DNA of 32,597 nt from Gemmatimonadales bacterium. GTDB taxonomy: Bacteria; Gemmatimonadota; Gemmatimonadetes; Gemmatimonadales; GWC2-71-9. The DNA is taken from the NCBI GenBank assembly GCA_013140635.1, contig JABFSM010000261.1:1-32597 (forward strand). The letters run 5' to 3'. This document shows positions 18,679 through 26,945 of this stretch, one piece after another. The notes beneath the pieces were generated by a model. It was not told the DNA's origin and did not search any database. It saw nothing but the letters and a program-made list of their open reading frames with translations. Position 1 is the first letter of the stretch. Each line of letters begins with the position of its first letter. The translations under genes were made by a program, and so were the position numbers.

Positions 18679-19988
18679 AGGAGTTCTACGCGCCAGAGCT
18701 CGAAGCCCGGGGGATGTCGATACCGGAGGCCGGCCGCAAGGAGATTCTGTTCGTGAACGCGCGTAAGGCGCTGGAGCGCCTCGCGCCTATCGATGGCCCG
18801 CTCGGTGCCTGGTTCGTACCTGGCCGGGTCGAGTTCCTCGGCAAACACACCGACTACGCTGGCGGCCGGAGCCTCGTCTGTGCGATCGAGCGGGGCATCT
18901 GTGCGCTGGCCCGTCCACGAACCGACGGTGTGGTCCGGATCGTCGAAGCCGCCGCCGGGTCCCGCGCCGAGTTCGATATCCGACCCGATCTTCCGGTTCC
19001 GGAGGGGAGCTGGGCCACCTATCCCGCGACGGTCCTGCGCCGCGTCTGCCGCGACTTTCCCGCCGTCGTGCGTGGCTTCGATATCGCATTTGCGAGCGAC
19101 CTGCCCCAGGCAGCCGGGCTGTCGAGCTCGAGCGCGCTCGTCGTCGCGGTCTATCTCGCCCTCGTGGAGGTCAATCGACTCCGCCCCTTCCCATCCGACG
19201 AGGAGGTGGCCGGCTACCTCGGCGCGGTCGAGAATGGGCGGGCGTTCGGCTTATTGCCTGCTCATCTTGGCGTAGGGACCCATGGAGGGAGCCAGGATCA
19301 GACCGCCATCCTCTGTTCGCAACCCGGCCAGCTTGCGCAATTCTCCTGGGATCCGGTTCGCCTCGAGCGATGGATCAAGTTGCCGGACGGATATCGTCTT
19401 GCCATCGCGGTGAGCGGTGTCGTGGCCGAGAAGACCGGCAAGGCCCGCGATGCCTACAACGCCGCCTCCGGCGCGGCATCGGAGCTTCTTCGACGGTGGC
19501 GTCTCGGCACCGGCCGCGACGACGCGACCCTCGCGGCGGCCATGTCGAGCGGGCCTGGCGCTCGCGCGCATCTCGAATCGCTCCTCGCCGACTCTGAGGC
19601 GCTGCGGGCTCGGTTGGAGCAGTTTGTGGTCGAGTCGTTCCACTTGATTCTCGAGGCGGGCAATGCGCTCGAACGTGGCGATCTCGCGGCGCTCGGGCCG
19701 TTGGTCGACCGGTCGCAGGCGGCGGCGGAGCGAGGGCTGGGCAATCAACGCGCCGAGACCATTCACTTGGCCCGGAGCGGGCGGCAACTCGGCGCCGTCG
19801 CGGCATCGGCCTTCGGCGCCGGCTTCGGCGGGAGCGTCTGGGCTCTGGTCGAGGAAGAGAGGCTGGAGGAGTTCTTGGTCCAATGGGCGCGCGATTACCG
19901 GGCAGCCTTTCCCGAACTTGAACGGCGTTCGGAGTTCTTCACCACGGGCGCGGGGCCGGCGGCATGTCGGCTGATGGGTTTGGGGTGA
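18675..19988 (+). CDS. GHMP-family sugar kinase, galactokinase-like
   Basis: 'VPGRVEFLGKHTDYAGGRSLVCAIERG', 'LPQAAGLSSSSALVVAV', 'GGSQDQTAILC', 'FGAGFGGSVWALV'; ATGA overlap with upstream gene. Confidence 0.85.
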   Translation: MKEFYAPELEARGMSIPEAGRKEILFVNARKALERLAPIDGPLGAWFVPGRVEFLGKHTDYAGGRSLVCAIERGICALARPRTDGVVRIVEAAAGSRAEFDIRPDLPVPEGSWATYPATVLRRVCRDFPAVVRGFDIAFASDLPQAAGLSSSSALVVAVYLALVEVNRLRPFPSDEEVAGYLGAVENGRAFGLLPAHLGVGTHGGSQDQTAILCSQPGQLAQFSWDPVRLERWIKLPDGYRLAIAVSGVVAEKTGKARDAYNAASGAASELLRRWRLGTGRDDATLAAAMSSGPGARAHLESLLADSEALRARLEQFVVESFHLILEAGNALERGDLAALGPLVDRSQAAAERGLGNQRAETIHLARSGRQLGAVAASAFGAGFGGSVWALVEEERLEEFLVQWARDYRAAFPELERRSEFFTTGAGPAACRLMGLG

Positions 19989-20006
19989 GGTAGTTGTTTG
20001 CTGCGC

Positions 20007-20073
20007 GCTATTCGCTATACGCTTGTACTTCCCTCTTCCCTCTTCCCTCTTCCCTCTTCCCTCTTCCCTCTTC
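20007..20073. repeat. Composite heptanucleotide element: GCTATTCGCTATACGC (20007-20022) + (TTCCCTC)6 (20029-20070)
   Basis: Six perfect 7-bp copies counted directly; abuts minus-strand stop at 20072-20074. Confidence 0.95.
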
Positions 20074-20998
20074 ACGCTTCACAAATCTTCACCGCCTCCG
20101 CCAGCGACGCCAACGGGTCTCGAGACGGCATGAACTCGTGTGCGACATATCCCTGGAACCCGGCGTCGGCGATCGCCTTACAGACTGCTGTGTAGTTGAG
20201 CTCCTGGCCCCCGTCGATTTCGTGGCGCCCCGGCACTCCTCCGGTATGGAAGTGGCCGATATGAACGAGATTGTCGCGGATCGTCCGGATCACGTCGCCT
20301 TCCATGATCTGCATGTGGTAGATGTCGTAGAGCAGCTTCACCCGAGAGGAGTTGACGGCGGACACCACCTTCACCCCGAAAGCGGTGTGATCGCCCATGT
20401 AGTCTTTGTGATCGACCCTGCTGTTGAGCAGCTCGACGCACACGGTAACCCCATGCCGCTCCGCCGAGGCCTTGACGCGATTGAGGCCGGTGATGCAGTT
20501 GGCGGCGCCCTCCTCATCGCTCCGGCCTTTCCGGTTCCCGAACATCGCGATGATGTTGGGCACGCCCGCCGCGGCCGCGAGAGGGAGCGTCTTGTCGATT
20601 TCGTCGACCAGCATGTCGTGGAGCGAAGGATCGTTGAAGCCGGCGGAAAGGAAGTCCCGACGCTTGGATGGATATCCCATCGAACAAACCAGCCCCGCCC
20701 CCTTCACGACCGGCCACTCCTCCGGCTGGAGCAGGTCGACGGCCACGACACCCGCCGCCTTCGCCTTCGGCGCGAATTCCGCCAGCGGCATCCGTCCATA
20801 TGGCCAGTAGGACACCGACTGCTTGAGCCGTCCGGCGCGCCGATAGGCATTGCGAGGCGCCGGATGTGGCGCAGTCATCGCGAGGGGCGAAGCTGACCCT
20901 GTCATCGCGAGGGGCGAAGCCCCGTGGCGATCTCTCTCCCCGCCCACCACCGCGGCCCCTACCACGCCGAGCATTTCCCGCCGAGTCATCTCACGCAT
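20072..20998 (-). CDS. Sugar phosphate isomerase/epimerase (hydroxypyruvate isomerase-like TIM barrel), Tat-type signal
   Basis: 'MREMTRREMLGVVGAAVVGG' Tat-like; 'GVVAVDLLQPEEWPVVKGAGL', 'CVELLNSRVDHKDYMGDHTAFGVKVV', 'LLYDIYHMQIMEGDVIRTIRDN', 'IGHFHTGGVPGRHEIDGGQELNY'. Confidence 0.87.
   Translation of the reverse strand: MREMTRREMLGVVGAAVVGGERDRHGASPLAMTGSASPLAMTAPHPAPRNAYRRAGRLKQSVSYWPYGRMPLAEFAPKAKAAGVVAVDLLQPEEWPVVKGAGLVCSMGYPSKRRDFLSAGFNDPSLHDMLVDEIDKTLPLAAAAGVPNIIAMFGNRKGRSDEEGAANCITGLNRVKASAERHGVTVCVELLNSRVDHKDYMGDHTAFGVKVVSAVNSSRVKLLYDIYHMQIMEGDVIRTIRDNLVHIGHFHTGGVPGRHEIDGGQELNYTAVCKAIADAGFQGYVAHEFMPSRDPLASLAEAVKICEA
20874..20934. repeat. REP-like palindromic unit C (20901-20934) plus a truncated tandem copy (20874-20893), inside the CDS 20072..20998
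   Basis: gtcatcgcga|ggggc|gaa|gcccc|gtggcgatctc; tandem offset 27 bp; encodes duplicated ASPLAMT on the minus strand. Confidence 0.85.
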
Positions 20999-21005
20999 GC
21001 CGTCC

Positions 21006-21848
21006 TCACCAGGTGAGTTTGCGGAGGAATTCGTACGCGACCTTCGCGCTGTCGAACGGCGAGCCGGGGGTCGAGTCCTGCTCGTAGAAATAGTGCCGGA
21101 CACCGCCCTGACCGGCGCGGCGAAAGACTCGAGCAAAGTCGATCGTGCCCGTTCCGATATCGGCAAAGAACTTCCGCGCGGTGGCGTCCATGTCCTTCAC
21201 GTGCAGCAGCGGAAAGCGGCCCGGCCGACTCGTGAACCATCGGAGCGGATCGTGCCCCGCCTTGATCATCCAATAGAGGTCCAGCTCGAATTGCACCAAG
21301 CCGGAGTCGACTCCGGCGTGCAGCAGTTCGTAGGGAATCGTCCCGTCGATCGGCACGAATTCAAAGTCGTGGTTGTGATAGGCAAACTGGATCTTTCGCT
21401 TCTTCGCCTCCTCGCCCGCCTTATTGAAGAGCGCCGCGACGCGCTTCCAACCATCCACGGTCTGGCGCTCCTCCGCCGGGACCCACGCGACGACGACGTA
21501 CCGCTGTCCCAGCATTGCCGCCTGGTCGAGCGTCTGCTCCCAAGCGGAGCGGATCGATTGGAAAGGCACATGCCCCGACGGCGCGGTGAGTCGCAGGCGG
21601 TCGAGGATGGCACGGAGCGAAGCGGCGGTGCCATCGGGGTACCCGGCGAACTCGACTTCCTGGTACCCGATCTCGGCGATTTTCGCGAGCGTTCCCTCCA
21701 CATCCCGTGCCAGGTCACGACGGACGGTGTATAGCTGAATCCCGATCGCACCGAGCTTGGGCGTCCGTTCGATTCGATGCCACGGCAGCGTCGCGGCCAT
21801 CCCCGCGGCACCGAGCCGATGCAGGAAGTCGCGCCGGCGTATCGTCAT
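21006..21848 (-). CDS. Sugar phosphate isomerase/epimerase family TIM barrel, Tat signal
   Basis: 'MTIRRRDFLHRLGAAGMAA' Tat; 'LGAIGIQLYTVRRDLARDVEGTLAKIAEIGYQEVEFAGY', 'FELDLYWMIKAGHDPLRW'. Confidence 0.87.
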   Translation of the reverse strand: MTIRRRDFLHRLGAAGMAATLPWHRIERTPKLGAIGIQLYTVRRDLARDVEGTLAKIAEIGYQEVEFAGYPDGTAASLRAILDRLRLTAPSGHVPFQSIRSAWEQTLDQAAMLGQRYVVVAWVPAEERQTVDGWKRVAALFNKAGEEAKKRKIQFAYHNHDFEFVPIDGTIPYELLHAGVDSGLVQFELDLYWMIKAGHDPLRWFTSRPGRFPLLHVKDMDATARKFFADIGTGTIDFARVFRRAGQGGVRHYFYEQDSTPGSPFDSAKVAYEFLRKLTW

Positions 21849-23536
21849 AGCTCGTGTCGCTTCATCGCCTCGACCGCGAATGCCGCGGCGCGCGCGGTGA
21901 TCGCCATGTACGTGATCGAGGGGTTCTGGCACGCCGACGAGGCCATGCAGGCTCCGTCGGTCACGAAGACATTCTTCGCGTCCCACACCTGGTTGTTCCC
22001 GTTGAGCACCGACGTCTTGGGATCCCGTCCCATCCGCGCGGTGCCCATCTCGTGAATGCAATGGCCCGGCGGGTTGTTTGAATTGTGGGTCCGAATATCA
22101 GTGGCACCCGCGGCCTCGAGCATCTCCGCCATGCTCACTTGCATGTCCTTGAGCAGCGCGAGCTCGTTCGGCCCCCAGGTGCACTGCACTTTGAGGGCGG
22201 GGACTCCCCACTTGTCGGTGAGGGTCGGATGCAGCTCGATTCGATTGTCCGGGCGGGGCAGGCACTCCGCCCACCCGCTGGCCGAAAAGCGCCAGGGACC
22301 GAGCTGCCGGGCAAAGAGTGCCTTCTTGAAATCGGGGCCGAATCCCGACTGGGGCCGCCCGAGGTAGGAGCGCCCCGCTCCGCCTTGCATGCCGTACCCC
22401 CGGAGGAAGTCGGGGTGCTTGTCTTTCACATTGCGGAAGCGCGCGATGTAGACGCCGTTCGGACGACGGCCGTATGAGGTCTGGTCCTCCATGCCCGGGA
22501 CCGTGCCGCTCGCTCCGGCGCCGTAGATGTGATCCATGAGGTTGCGCCCCACCTGGTCACTCGAGTTGCCGAGCCCGGTCGAAAACCGCGGCGTCTTCGA
22601 ATGGAGGAGCAGCCGAGCCGATTCCATCGTCGACGCGCAGAGAAAGATGACCCGCGCACGGAACTCGAGGGGCTGCAGGGTCACGGCATCGATGACCCGC
22701 ACGCCGGCGGCCCGGTCGCGCGTCTCGTCATAGATGACGCTATGCACGACGCTGTTCGGGCGCAGCGTAAGGCGCCCCGTCCTCCGGGCGGCGGGAAGGG
22801 TGCTCCCGTTACTGGTGAAGTAGGAATGGGTGATGCACCCGCGTTCGCAGGGACCGCAATAGTGGCAAGCGGAGCGGCCGTTGTGGTTCCGGGTGAGAAT
22901 GGCCACCCGTCCGATGGTGAGCATCCGGTCGCCGCCCCAGGCGGCCAGCACCTTCTCCCGCATATGCCGCTCGGCGCAGCGCATCTCCATCGGGGGGAGA
23001 AACTGCCCATCCGGCAGCTGCGCCAGCCCCTCCTTGGCCCCGCTCACCCCGATGAAGCGCTCGACGTGGTCGTACCAGGGGGCGATATCGGCGTAGCGGA
23101 TCGGCCAGTCGACGCCGATCCCTTCCTTGGCATTGGCCTCGAAGTCGAGATCGCTCCAGCGATACACCTGCCGGCCCCACGTAATCGAGCGCCCGCCGAC
23201 CTGACGGCCGCGAAACCAGGTGAATGGCTTGTCGGCATCCGTTTCGTAGGGATTCTCCCGGTCGTTCACGAAGAACTTGGAGCCCCACTCGTCGCAGGCG
23301 TAGCAGCGCCGTTGCACCGGCTGGTCGCGTTCCAGGGCCTGGCGGTCCCCTCGGCCCCGAAAGGGCAGTTCCCATGCCTGCACATGTTCGGCGTAATCCA
23401 CCGAGGGATCGATATCCCGTCCTGCTTCGAGCACCAACGTCCGGAGCCCGCGCTCGCACAGCTCCTTGGCCGCCCAGCCTCCGCTGATCCCGCTGCCGAC
23501 CACGATAGCGTCGAAGCTCGTAGCCTGTCTCGACAT
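21845..23536 (-). CDS. GMC family oxidoreductase
   Basis: FAD motif 'DAIVVGSGISGGWAAKELCERGLRTLVLEAG'; 'GGRSITWGRQVYRWSDLDFEAN'; C-terminal 'HCIHEMGTARMGRDPKTSVLNGNNQVWDAKNVFVTDGACMASSACQNPSITYMAITARAA'. Confidence 0.93.
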   Translation of the reverse strand: MSRQATSFDAIVVGSGISGGWAAKELCERGLRTLVLEAGRDIDPSVDYAEHVQAWELPFRGRGDRQALERDQPVQRRCYACDEWGSKFFVNDRENPYETDADKPFTWFRGRQVGGRSITWGRQVYRWSDLDFEANAKEGIGVDWPIRYADIAPWYDHVERFIGVSGAKEGLAQLPDGQFLPPMEMRCAERHMREKVLAAWGGDRMLTIGRVAILTRNHNGRSACHYCGPCERGCITHSYFTSNGSTLPAARRTGRLTLRPNSVVHSVIYDETRDRAAGVRVIDAVTLQPLEFRARVIFLCASTMESARLLLHSKTPRFSTGLGNSSDQVGRNLMDHIYGAGASGTVPGMEDQTSYGRRPNGVYIARFRNVKDKHPDFLRGYGMQGGAGRSYLGRPQSGFGPDFKKALFARQLGPWRFSASGWAECLPRPDNRIELHPTLTDKWGVPALKVQCTWGPNELALLKDMQVSMAEMLEAAGATDIRTHNSNNPPGHCIHEMGTARMGRDPKTSVLNGNNQVWDAKNVFVTDGACMASSACQNPSITYMAITARAAAFAVEAMKRHEL

Positions 23537-23546
23537 GATCGCCCCC

Positions 23547-24083
23547 CTAGACCGGCACGCAACCGTCGAAACGGCCGGGAATGACCGGCATGTCTCGGAG
23601 CAACTCCGCGACCGGCTTCGACGTCGTGTATCCGAAGACCACGAGCTCGTGCACGCGGCGGTATCCCCATGCCGGACTCCGCGGGGGCCCCTCTTTTCCA
23701 TCGACCGTCCCGAGAAAGGCCCCCCGTTCGGCCGCATCGAGCTGCGCGAAGGGGCGCCCATGACTCCGCCGGCACTCTTCCTCCAAGGCGTCGATGCCGG
23801 CCAGGAGATTCGTCCGGTCGGCCGGCGCGTACCATCCCGCGAGGAAACGGTCGATAAACGCCGGTACCTCGACATCCAGCGCGCCGGGGGTGTCGGTGCG
23901 GGGCAGTATCGAGTCGGACAATGCTGAGACGAACGCGACTTGAGCGGGAGAGAGCGCGCCGCCGGCTTGCGACGTCAGTTGGTGGACGCGCCGGCCGAGG
24001 GCGAGGCGGTCTCGTGCGGAGAGCGGTGTCAGCGGAGCGAGAGCGGCGCCGCCGAGCCACCTGAGGACTTCGCGTCGGTTCAT
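23547..24083 (-). CDS. Gluconate 2-dehydrogenase subunit 3 family protein
   Basis: 'MNRREVLRWLGGAALAPL', 'LSDSILPRTDTPGALDVEVPAFIDRFLAGW', position directly upstream of the GMC gene. Confidence 0.82.
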   Translation of the reverse strand: MNRREVLRWLGGAALAPLTPLSARDRLALGRRVHQLTSQAGGALSPAQVAFVSALSDSILPRTDTPGALDVEVPAFIDRFLAGWYAPADRTNLLAGIDALEEECRRSHGRPFAQLDAAERGAFLGTVDGKEGPPRSPAWGYRRVHELVVFGYTTSKPVAELLRDMPVIPGRFDGCVPV

Positions 24084-24142
24084 GATCGAAGCTACGCTGC
24101 GGCCCTTACCACCGCCACCCGCGCGACCTAGCTTTCTGCAAC

Positions 24143-25240
24143 GTGCCGATCGTCGAATTTTCCCGGGTCGCCAAGAGCTTCGGATCCACCCGCGCCGTGG
24201 ACGACCTATCGTTCGCGATCGAGCGCGGTGAGTTCTTTTCCCTGCTCGGCCCTTCCGGGTGCGGCAAGACCACCACCCTTCGCCTCTTGGCCGGCCTGGA
24301 GGCCGCCGACACCGGCGACATTCGCATCCATGGCGAGCGCGCCAACCAGATCCCACCCTATGAGCGGAAACTGGGGATGGTCTTCCAGAGTTATGCGCTC
24401 TTTCCTCATCTCACCGTGGCTCGCAACGTGGCCTTCGGCCTCGAGCGCCGCCAGGTTCCTGGCCGCGAAATCCCCGGCCGCGTGGCCCGCGCGCTCGAAA
24501 CGGTACGTCTCGAGCCGGCCGAGTTCGGTCCGCGGCGTCCCATCGAACTTTCCGGCGGCCAGCGACAGCGGGTGGCGTTGGCGCGCGCCCTCGTGCTGGA
24601 GCCCGACATCCTCCTCCTCGACGAACCCCTCGGCGCCATCGACCTCAAGCTCCGCCGGGCGATGCAACTCGAGCTCAAACAGCTCAACCGCTCCCTGGGC
24701 GTCACCTTCGTCTACGTCACCCACGACCAGGACGAGGCGCTCGCCATGTCCGATCGGATCGCGGTCATGCACGGGGGACGGATCGTGCAGATTGGCTCCC
24801 CGGCCGAGACCTACGAAAACCCGCGCACCGAATTCGTCGCCACCTTCATCGGGGAATCGAACCTCTTTTCCGGACATGCCATTCAGCGGGTGGGCAGCGA
24901 GTGGGAAGTGGCTTCCACTCTGGGGACATCGTTCAAGGTCCCGCACCGCGCCGGCCTCCTGCCGGGAACGCGGGTGCGGATCGCCGTCCGCCCTGAATGG
25001 ATGAATCTCTTCCCCGCGGACCAGGTGCCGGCGGGAGAGAATGCGTTGACCGGGATCGTCGAACAAGTTGTGTATCAAGGAGAGATGATGCGGGTGATCG
25101 TCATGCCCGCCGCCGGCCGGCCGATAACGGTGGCCGTCCGCAATGAGGGCCAGCTCACCCGCCCCCTCGGCTGGTCGGTGGGCGATACCGTCGCGGCCTG
25201 CTGGCGTCCCGAAGATGCCGAACTGCTGGAGGAGGAGTGA
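24143..25240 (+). CDS. potA: Polyamine ABC transporter ATP-binding protein (PotA-like)
   Basis: GTG start; 'LLGPSGCGKTTTLRLLAG', 'LSGGQRQRVALARAL', 'LLDEPLGAIDLKLRRAMQLELKQLNRSLGVTFVYVTHDQDEA'; C-terminal TOBE-like region. Confidence 0.9.
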   Translation: MPIVEFSRVAKSFGSTRAVDDLSFAIERGEFFSLLGPSGCGKTTTLRLLAGLEAADTGDIRIHGERANQIPPYERKLGMVFQSYALFPHLTVARNVAFGLERRQVPGREIPGRVARALETVRLEPAEFGPRRPIELSGGQRQRVALARALVLEPDILLLDEPLGAIDLKLRRAMQLELKQLNRSLGVTFVYVTHDQDEALAMSDRIAVMHGGRIVQIGSPAETYENPRTEFVATFIGESNLFSGHAIQRVGSEWEVASTLGTSFKVPHRAGLLPGTRVRIAVRPEWMNLFPADQVPAGENALTGIVEQVVYQGEMMRVIVMPAAGRPITVAVRNEGQLTRPLGWSVGDTVAACWRPEDAELLEEE

Positions 25241-26109
25241 GTCTCGTAAGGCGGCGGTTCCTTCGGTGGCTCGGCCGGCGCCCGGCGCTGGCCTCGGCGA
25301 CCCTGGTGGCCCCCGGCACCCTTTGGCTGGCCTTCTTCTTTGTTGTGCCGATGTCGATCATGCTCGGGATGAGTCTCATGCCCCGCGGCGTCTACGGCGG
25401 CGTCGAGCCTGGATTCACCCTCGAACACTATCGTCGTTTCTTCGAGCCGCTCTACCTCCAGGTGCTTCTGCGCACGGCGTTCTGGGCTGCGCTCGCGACC
25501 GCGCTCTGCCTGCTGCTCGGCTATCCCGTTGCCTGGGCCATGGCCCAAAGTCGGCGGCGGGGCTTGCTGCTCTTTCTCGTCGTCCTCCCGTTCTGGACCA
25601 GCTTTCTCGTCCGGACCTTCGCCATGATCTTTCTCCTGCGCGATACCGGCCTCATCAACGGCGCCCTGCTCGGCCTAGGGATCGTCGATCGCCCGATCGC
25701 CCTCCTCTACACCCCCTTTGCCGTGCTCCTCGGCCTCGTGTACGGTTTCTTACCCTTCATGATTCTGCCGATCTACGCGTCGCTCGAAAAACTCGACCCT
25801 TCGCTCCTCGAAGCCGCCGAAATGCTGGGAGCGCGTCCGCGGGATCGCTTCTTCCAGGTCATCCTTCCCCTCTCGATGCCCGGCGTCGTCGCCGGCTCGT
25901 TGCTGGTCTTCATTCCGGCTCTCGGCTCCTTCGTCACCTCCGATCTCTTGGGCGGGGCCAAGCAGGCAATGATCGGCAACCTGGTGCAGAATCAATTCAC
26001 CATTGCGCGCAACTGGCCCTTCGGATCGGCCGCCTCCTTCATTCTCATGTTCCTCGTCTTGGTCGTCGTGCTCGTTGCCCGGCGGCGCGGAGAGGAATCT
26101 TGGCGATGA
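25237..26109 (+). CDS. potB: Polyamine ABC transporter permease (PotB-like)
   Basis: GTG start in GTGA overlap; 'PFWTSFLVRTFAMIFLLRDTGLIN', 'EAAEMLGARPRDRFFQVILPLSMPGVVAGSLLVFIPALGSFVTSDLLGG'. Confidence 0.88.
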   Translation: MSLVRRRFLRWLGRRPALASATLVAPGTLWLAFFFVVPMSIMLGMSLMPRGVYGGVEPGFTLEHYRRFFEPLYLQVLLRTAFWAALATALCLLLGYPVAWAMAQSRRRGLLLFLVVLPFWTSFLVRTFAMIFLLRDTGLINGALLGLGIVDRPIALLYTPFAVLLGLVYGFLPFMILPIYASLEKLDPSLLEAAEMLGARPRDRFFQVILPLSMPGVVAGSLLVFIPALGSFVTSDLLGGAKQAMIGNLVQNQFTIARNWPFGSAASFILMFLVLVVVLVARRRGEESWR

Positions 26110-26945
26110 AACGACGCAATTCCCTCTGGCTGACCGCGGTGGTCTGGGCAGTCTATCTCTTCCTCCATCTGCCGATCCTCGTCCTGGTGGCGTTCAGCTT
26201 CAATCAGAGCAAGTACTCGGTGACATGGACCGGGTTCACCCTTGATTGGTATCGACAGCTGGCCGAACGCACCGATATCCTTCGTGGCCTCCGAGCCAGC
26301 CTGATCGTCGGCGGAGCCTCTACCGTTATTGCGGCCGTTTTCGGAACCATGCTCGCTCTTGCGCTCGCGCGCCGGCGCTTCCCGGGCCGCCGGGCGCTCG
26401 ATGGGCTCCTGTATCTTCCGATCATGACCCCGGAGATCATCGCCGGTATTTCGCTCCTCTCGCTCTTCGTCACCCTCAAGATCCCGCTCGGTCTGACGAC
26501 GATCGCCATTGCCCACGTAGCATTCAACATCGGATTTGTGGCCATTGTGGTGCGAGCCCGGCTGGAGGGAATGGACCGAAGCCTGGAGGAGGCGTCCCTG
26601 ATGCTCGGTGCCGACGAGCTGACCACTTTCCGCCGAGTTACCGTTCCCCAGCTTTGGCCCGGTATCCTGGCCGGCGCGTTACTGGCGTTCACCATGTCAT
26701 TCGACGACTACGTGATCACCTCTCTCGTGTCGGGGACCGGCTCGTCGACCTTGCCGGTGGTCGTCTATTCGATGGTGCGCCGTAACGTGGAGCCAACGGT
26801 GAACGCCATCAGTACACTGATTCTCGTGGCAACTTCGCTGCTCATCTGGGCCGCCGACCGGCTCTCCCGGGAGCGGCCGCCCGCGGGGGAACGAAGCGGT
26901 GATCGGCGCCTTTCGCACCCCGCGCCGATGGCGCGAGTAAAATAG
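26106..26945 (+). CDS. potC: Polyamine ABC transporter permease (PotC-like)
   Basis: ATGA overlap; 'SFNQSKYSVTWTGFTLDWY', 'EEASLMLGADELTTFRRVTVPQLWPGILAGALLAFTMSFDDYVITSLVSGTGSSTLPVVVYSMVRRNVEPTVNAISTL'; stop TAG at 26943-26945 lies in direct repeat 1. Confidence 0.9.
   Translation: MKRRNSLWLTAVVWAVYLFLHLPILVLVAFSFNQSKYSVTWTGFTLDWYRQLAERTDILRGLRASLIVGGASTVIAAVFGTMLALALARRRFPGRRALDGLLYLPIMTPEIIAGISLLSLFVTLKIPLGLTTIAIAHVAFNIGFVAIVVRARLEGMDRSLEEASLMLGADELTTFRRVTVPQLWPGILAGALLAFTMSFDDYVITSLVSGTGSSTLPVVVYSMVRRNVEPTVNAISTLILVATSLLIWAADRLSRERPPAGERSGDRRLSHPAPMARVK

Noticed and set aside
20848-20873. Possible extra REP-like unit (gcattgcgaggcgccgg)
   Set aside because: Only the GCATTGCGAG start matches; no second arm or GAA loop, so chance resemblance cannot be excluded.
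24084-24142. Divergent promoter between subunit-3 gene and potA
   Set aside because: The spacer must hold regulatory signals, but no convincing -35/-10 or operator symmetry could be identified by eye.
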